Shown here: piece by piece, positions 5,867 to 10,094 of the stretch
Numbering within the stretch: position 1 is the first letter of the stretch
How the letters are laid out: each line of letters opens with the position of its first letter
NCBI GenBank assembly: GCA_051275005.1
Contig: JBNMOP010000100.1
Coordinates: forward strand, 1 to 10,094
Origin: Eutrophobius sp051275005
GTDB lineage: Bacteria > Pseudomonadota > Gammaproteobacteria > Eutrophobiales > Eutrophobiaceae
Length of the DNA: 10,094 nucleotides
Direction: 5' to 3'
Program-made: the position numbers and the translations under genes
Notes under the pieces: model-generated
What the model was told of the DNA's origin: nothing
The model's database searches: none
Seen by the model: the letters and a program-made list of their open reading frames with translations, nothing else

Positions 5867-7039
5867 ATGAAAAAAAATGCTGAAAATTTGAAGCAGGAAT
5901 CCCCGCATACTGAGAGCCTAGGATTAGTGATGAGCGGTGGCGGTGCGCGTGCAGCTTACCAGGTTGGTTTCCTACGCACGCTAGCCCGTCACTATGGGGA
6001 TCTGAATTTTCCTGTCATAACCGGTGTCTCTTCCGGTGCCATTAATGCCGCCTTCCTGGCGAATGAACCCGGGTTGTTCCAGGATAAGGTAGACAAATTG
6101 GCCGATATTTGGGGCAATCTTACAATTGATAATGTATTCAGGGTTGATTCCAGATCTGTTGCAAGTCATGTATTGCGTTGGGGGCTCCGGCTGATACTGG
6201 GTGGTGCATCAAATGTAATCAAGACAAGAAGCCTGGTTGATACCGATCCGCTTAGAAGACTAATGATTGATATTTTAAAGCCAGAATATGGAAAACTCAT
6301 GGGCATAGATCGAAATATAAACGACGGAAAATTAAAGGCAATAGCAATAACTGCTTCCAGCTATACATCTGGTCAATCTATTTCCTGGGTTAAAGGTACT
6401 GGAATAGATGAGTGGGAACGAGGTCACAGGAAAAGTATCTTCTCTGATTTAACTGTTGATCATATTATGGCCTCCGCATCATTACCCATGTTATTTCCTT
6501 CAATATATGTGGACGGTAGTTGGTATGGTGATGGTGGTATTAGATTAACCGCTCCATTGTCTCCAGCTATTCATATGGGTGCTAAACGATTATTAGCAAT
6601 ATCGACGCGTCATATAGCACCTGATCGTGAAAACACAGAGGCAAGACTTGATGATTATCCATCACCAGCGAAGGTGATGGGTGCAATGTATAGTTCTATA
6701 TTTTTAGACGTATTTGATAATGATGCGCTGCGATTGGAACGTATTAATCATTTGCTTGAAAGTAATAATGGGAAAAATCCTGAAAATCTTGAACAGGTAA
6801 AGCTTTTATTGTTACGACCATCAGAAGACCTTGGAGATCTTGCAAGCCAATATGAACCTCAGCTACCCAGTGCATTCAGGTTTATGACCAGGGGTTGGGG
6901 AACGCAGGAAAACCAATCAACAGACATGTTAAGTCTGGTGATGTTTCAACCAGATTATTTACAGCATTTAATTGAGATGGGTGAAAAAGATGCTGAGGCA
7001 AGAATGGATGAAATTCATGCTTTTTTATGTAGTGATTAA
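5867..7039 (+). CDS. Patatin-like phospholipase
   Basis: This is a predicted lipid acyl hydrolase of the patatin family, with a Ser-Asp catalytic dyad. The 390-residue protein shows the glycine-rich oxyanion motif SGGGARAAYQVG (23-34), the nucleophile elbow GVSSG (53-57, Ser55), and the second catalytic motif DGG with Asp222 (WYGDGGIRLTAPLSPAI). MASASLPMLFPSIYVDG just before it is also typical. No signal peptide or membrane helix is visible, so it is probably cytosolic or peripheral on the inner membrane. The C-terminal 150 residues have no motif I can name. The start at 5867 is the only reasonable ATG ahead of the GGGAR motif, but there is no clear Shine-Dalgarno. Substrate is unknown: proteins of this class include phospholipases A and lysophospholipases. 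It converges with the XdhC fusion gene at a 42-bp gap without a terminator hairpin. Confidence 0.9.
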   Translation: MKKNAENLKQESPHTESLGLVMSGGGARAAYQVGFLRTLARHYGDLNFPVITGVSSGAINAAFLANEPGLFQDKVDKLADIWGNLTIDNVFRVDSRSVASHVLRWGLRLILGGASNVIKTRSLVDTDPLRRLMIDILKPEYGKLMGIDRNINDGKLKAIAITASSYTSGQSISWVKGTGIDEWERGHRKSIFSDLTVDHIMASASLPMLFPSIYVDGSWYGDGGIRLTAPLSPAIHMGAKRLLAISTRHIAPDRENTEARLDDYPSPAKVMGAMYSSIFLDVFDNDALRLERINHLLESNNGKNPENLEQVKLLLLRPSEDLGDLASQYEPQLPSAFRFMTRGWGTQENQSTDMLSLVMFQPDYLQHLIEMGEKDAEARMDEIHAFLCSD

Positions 7040-7081
7040 TATTTTGGTATTAAATATGATCTGTTCTTAAACTCATACAGA

Positions 7082-8752
7082 TTAATTTATCTTACCACTC
7101 AAAAGTCTGGCAAAATCATTTTCTGTATCAATATCAAATTCTGCCTCGGGAATTGAAGCTACAATTACCTTTTTGCCAAAAGTTTGAATTATTGTTTTTG
7201 CACCAGTATCCCCCGTTAATTTTTTGATCGCATTGTAGTGTAGTTTTGGAATAATCGCCGGAACACCTATAGTGTCGTTGTATTCGCTTGCAACGATATT
7301 ATCGGGGTTTTGTCGCCAGAGTCTGATTAATTGATTGAGATGATCACTGGTTATCAATGGTTGATCGCAAAGCAATACTAGTATCGCCTGTGACTCGGAA
7401 GACACCGACTTAACTGCAAGTTTGAGGGAAGAAGACATACCAGATTCCCAGTCATCATTGACAAGGTTAACAACATTGTAAGATGAAATCTCCCGCTGGC
7501 ATTTTGTTGCTTTGGGTCCATGCACAACCAATACTTCAAGACATTGGACTTTTTGGGATATTTCAACTGCACGTTTCAATAAACTTTTACCTTGATACTC
7601 CAGTAATTGTTTTAGTGCCCCAAAACGACTGGAGCTACCAGCTGCCAGTATGATGATAGAAATATTATCTACTATATTAGTTAGGTGGTTCCCATGACGT
7701 TTGTTTACCACTGCTTGAATTTCTGCGATTAAAGATAAGGCTATTTCTTCCGGCAATTCACCTCCTATGTTCAAACCCACAGGCCCGTAAACCCGTTTTA
7801 TGAAATCATCCGAGGGAGTTTCCAGCATTCGTAATAGCTCATCTCTCCTGGCGATAGGACCCAGTAGTCCAATATAGGGAACGGATGACGCAACTAAATT
7901 TTTCAAATAGCTAAGGTCGTATTCAAATTTATGGGTCATTAACACTACCGCATCAATTTTGCAGAGTTCTATCTTTTTATCTAATTCCTCAGGACTGGAA
8001 TTAACGATAAAAACGTTATCTGGAAAATTGTCCGGATTACTATAGCTGTCACGATAATCAACAACTGTTACATTCCAACCTAGTAGCTGTGCAGTATTAA
8101 TTACTGGCATGCTATCGGGTCCGCCTCCAATAATAAGTAAATGTATAGGCGGGAGAATACGCGCCATAAAAATATCTATTTGATGACCATCAATTTCAAC
8201 GGTAACAAGTAAACATACACCTGAATACAAGGTTTTAATTGCTAGGTCATAAATTGCTTTAGGTACTGGTTCGCCTTCGGTTGAATCCTCGTCGCTGGAA
8301 ATAAGAAAATGAGAATCAGGTAAAAGGTCAGGGTGTGTCGAGTCACATACTGTGGCGACTACGCACTTCTGATTTAAATTCAGTCCTGCAAGTATTGTAG
8401 AAATTGGTGCATAATTATTTTCCTGACTAAGGTATTCCAACCTGATTTTAACCGCGCCATTGCAACCCAGTCCCAAACCCCAGACGAGATCTTCAGGTCC
8501 ACGCATATCATAATAAACTGTTTGTGTTTTTCTTAAATTAAAAACTTCCCTGGCGTGTTCCAGTAAATCTGCTTCAAAACATCCCCCTCCAAGCAGTCCA
8601 TAAAATTTACCAGATTGTGTTATCAGTAGACGTGCACCAGCCTTTCGATAAGTAGATCCGCTAGTTTCTATAATTGTTGCCAATACAAAATGCTGTTGCT
8701 TATCTTGCAGACTAAGAAATGTTTTGACGATACCAGTTAGACTTGAATTCAT
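7082..8752 (-). CDS. XdhC / MocA-type molybdenum cofactor maturation fusion protein
   Basis: The 556-residue protein joins two activities. Residues about 8-110 form the XdhC/CoxI N-terminal domain (TSGSTYRKAGARLLI, LLGGGCFEAD at 53-62, GLGLGCNG at 92-99). Residues about 203-350 form its Rossmann domain (LLIIGGGPDS, then YGPVGLNIGG and PEEIALSLIAEIQAV). Residues about 363-552 are a MobA/MocA-like nucleotidyltransferase: LAAGSSSRFG with Lys381, ESGMSSSL, LCDQP (461-465), GVP and GDTGAK. The LAAG form, rather than LAGG of MobA, suggests CTP use and hence molybdopterin cytosine dinucleotide. XdhC proteins bind the cofactor, promote its sulfuration and hand it to xanthine-dehydrogenase-family enzymes. 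No such enzyme lies in this window. The ATG at 8752 lacks a clear Shine-Dalgarno. The kinase gene lies 84 bp upstream on the same strand. Confidence 0.9.
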   Translation of the reverse strand: MNSSLTGIVKTFLSLQDKQQHFVLATIIETSGSTYRKAGARLLITQSGKFYGLLGGGCFEADLLEHAREVFNLRKTQTVYYDMRGPEDLVWGLGLGCNGAVKIRLEYLSQENNYAPISTILAGLNLNQKCVVATVCDSTHPDLLPDSHFLISSDEDSTEGEPVPKAIYDLAIKTLYSGVCLLVTVEIDGHQIDIFMARILPPIHLLIIGGGPDSMPVINTAQLLGWNVTVVDYRDSYSNPDNFPDNVFIVNSSPEELDKKIELCKIDAVVLMTHKFEYDLSYLKNLVASSVPYIGLLGPIARRDELLRMLETPSDDFIKRVYGPVGLNIGGELPEEIALSLIAEIQAVVNKRHGNHLTNIVDNISIIILAAGSSSRFGALKQLLEYQGKSLLKRAVEISQKVQCLEVLVVHGPKATKCQREISSYNVVNLVNDDWESGMSSSLKLAVKSVSSESQAILVLLCDQPLITSDHLNQLIRLWRQNPDNIVASEYNDTIGVPAIIPKLHYNAIKKLTGDTGAKTIIQTFGKKVIVASIPEAEFDIDTENDFARLLSGKIN

Positions 8753-8836
8753 GGCTATAAAAAATGACGGGTTAAAATGTGAAAAGACTAATTCGAGCGT
8801 ATAAACTATCCTGAAAGTAAAATCATTTTTGTTTCT

Positions 8837-10094
8837 CTAACCACCTAATCGTTGCAATGCTTTTTCTGCATGTTCATTCCCTTGATCGGCTGCCTTTTTA
8901 TACCATTTTTTTGCTTCAATTATATTTGGGCTAATTCCTCTGCCCTTTGAATATATAACACCAAGATTGTATTGAGCAAAGGGATTACCTGCTTCTGCAG
9001 CCTTTCGATACCAGTGATATGATTCTATATCATCACGTTCTACTCCTTCGCCCTTACCAAACATAAAACCAAGAATCATTTGAGCCTGGATATGATTTCG
9101 ATCGGCAGACTTTTTGAACCATTTGTATGCTTCATTATAGTCCTGATTAACACCTGTACTTTTTAGATATTTCTCTCCAAGTTTGTACATAGAATTAAGA
9201 TGTCCACGTTTAGCTGCTCGTAAACACCATTTAAAAGATGCGAATTCATCTTTTTCAACTCCTATGCCCATATTGTACATGGAGGAAAGCGCGACTTGGG
9301 CACCCACATCTCCAGATTCTGCAGATTTACTGTACCAATTGAATGCCTCTTCAAAATTTTGTGTAATACCTCGCCCCTTTGCATAAAAAACGCCTAGATT
9401 AAACTGAGAGGTAACATGTCCTTGTTCTGCTGCCATTTTGTACCACTGCAATGCGATATTTAGATCTTGATCTACGTCCACACCTTTTGCATACATAAAC
9501 GCAAGAGTGGATTGTGCTTCAATATCTCCAAATTCAGCTTTTGCTTTTAATTCTTCTAAAGTATCTTTGGGCTGACTATCTGTTGAACCATCGGTTTGAG
9601 TGTTATCTAAAGTCGGTTTATTCCTGGAGAATTCAGATAACCAATCAGTAATTGTTTGTGGTCTGTCATCACGTTTGAACTGCATAGCATGATCAATGGC
9701 ATTGAGCATGGATTCTGAGTACTTACCTTCTCCAATTTCAGCCGCGGATACAAAACTGTCTCGTGAAGTAATACTAATAGCAGTACTACGGTCGATTGCG
9801 TCTATGGGTGGTATCCCGGCGATAGTCCGGTACAAGGTTGCGCCTAGGGCGTATATATCTGTCCAGGGACCTTGCTCATCCTCATTAGTATTGTATTGTT
9901 CAATTGGGGCATAACCTTTTGAAAAAATGCTGGTCATTGAATTTTTCCCTTGTTCCAGGGCTTGCCTTGCAGAACCAAAATCTAATAACACCGGATCACC
10001 ATCAACCCTGATGTAGATATTAGCGGGCTTAATATCACGATGGATAAATCCATGGGCATGGACTCTCTTTAATCCATCGATAATAGGGAAGATT
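8837..10094 (-). CDS. Serine/threonine protein kinase with C-terminal Sel1 repeats (5' end missing)
   Basis: The gene runs off the right edge. The visible 418 residues begin inside a eukaryotic-type kinase domain: catalytic loop HRDIKPAN (visible residues 18-25), DFG (38-40), activation-segment end GYAPIEQY (60-67) and TDIYALGATLY (78-88). The frame is open to the edge, so the GTG at 9991 is Val35 and not a start. The N-lobe with its glycine loop and Lys is outside the window. After a hydrophilic linker (KPTLDNTQTDGSTDSQ) follow six full Sel1/TPR-like repeats and a partial seventh. No membrane helix lies between kinase and repeats, unlike PknB-type receptors, so the visible part looks cytosolic. 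The repeats are presumably a protein-binding scaffold. Substrates are unknown. Confidence 0.92.
   Translation of the reverse strand, partial: IFPIIDGLKRVHAHGFIHRDIKPANIYIRVDGDPVLLDFGSARQALEQGKNSMTSIFSKGYAPIEQYNTNEDEQGPWTDIYALGATLYRTIAGIPPIDAIDRSTAISITSRDSFVSAAEIGEGKYSESMLNAIDHAMQFKRDDRPQTITDWLSEFSRNKPTLDNTQTDGSTDSQPKDTLEELKAKAEFGDIEAQSTLAFMYAKGVDVDQDLNIALQWYKMAAEQGHVTSQFNLGVFYAKGRGITQNFEEAFNWYSKSAESGDVGAQVALSSMYNMGIGVEKDEFASFKWCLRAAKRGHLNSMYKLGEKYLKSTGVNQDYNEAYKWFKKSADRNHIQAQMILGFMFGKGEGVERDDIESYHWYRKAAEAGNPFAQYNLGVIYSKGRGISPNIIEAKKWYKKAADQGNEHAEKALQRLGG
8840..9538 (-). repeat. Sel1-like repeat array in the kinase C-terminus
   Basis: Six units of exactly 36 residues (108 bp) and a final partial unit of 17 residues follow without gaps. 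Each has the pattern A-x-x-G-x-x-x-A/S-x-x-x-L-G-x-x-Y-x-K-G-x-G, then an A-x-x-W-Y-x-K-A-A end, for example ending ALQWYKMA, AFNWYSKSA and AKKWYKKAA. The units are diverged at both protein and DNA level, so this is an old array rather than a recent expansion. Confidence 0.9.

Overview
The window looks like chromosomal DNA of a low-to-moderate GC gammaproteobacterium. The main evidence is the gene order grpE-dnaK-dnaJ-dapB on the + strand, a proteins-folding block followed by a lysine/peptidoglycan gene that is common in Gammaproteobacteria, and a DnaK of 646 residues that is closely similar in its motifs and C-terminal tail (ending with a DDNVVDAEFEEV-type motif) to the E. coli protein. A sigma-32-like promoter rather than a CIRCE operator precedes dnaK, which fits the same group. 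The species cannot be named from the sequence.

Left part (1-4755, + strand): the 3' end of grpE, then dnaK, dnaJ and dapB. GrpE, DnaK and DnaJ form the Hsp70 chaperone cycle. dnaK is preceded by a candidate heat-shock promoter and an A/T-only inverted repeat. A strong Rho-independent hairpin lies between dnaK and dnaJ and could lower dnaJ output relative to dnaK. The 205-bp dnaJ-dapB gap carries degenerate 7-bp repeats in inverted orientation, and the last repeat unit supplies the dapB Shine-Dalgarno.

Middle part (4756-7039): a small CBS-domain protein gene that is broken by one and probably two single-base losses; a two-helix membrane protein of unknown function on the - strand; and, divergent from it, an intact patatin-like phospholipase.

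Right part (7082-10094, - strand): a 556-residue fusion of XdhC with a MocA-type nucleotidyltransferase, which should finish and install the molybdenum cofactor of a xanthine-dehydrogenase-family enzyme, although no such enzyme is visible here. Upstream of it on the same strand is a Ser/Thr protein kinase, cut by the window edge, whose C-terminus is an exact 36-residue array of Sel1 repeats.

I do not see a clearly new defence or mobile system. The most interesting signals are the inverted heptamer repeats at dapB, the decaying CBS gene, an Ile replacing the conserved Thr/Ser in the third Hsp70 signature of DnaK, and the two multidomain fusions on the right.
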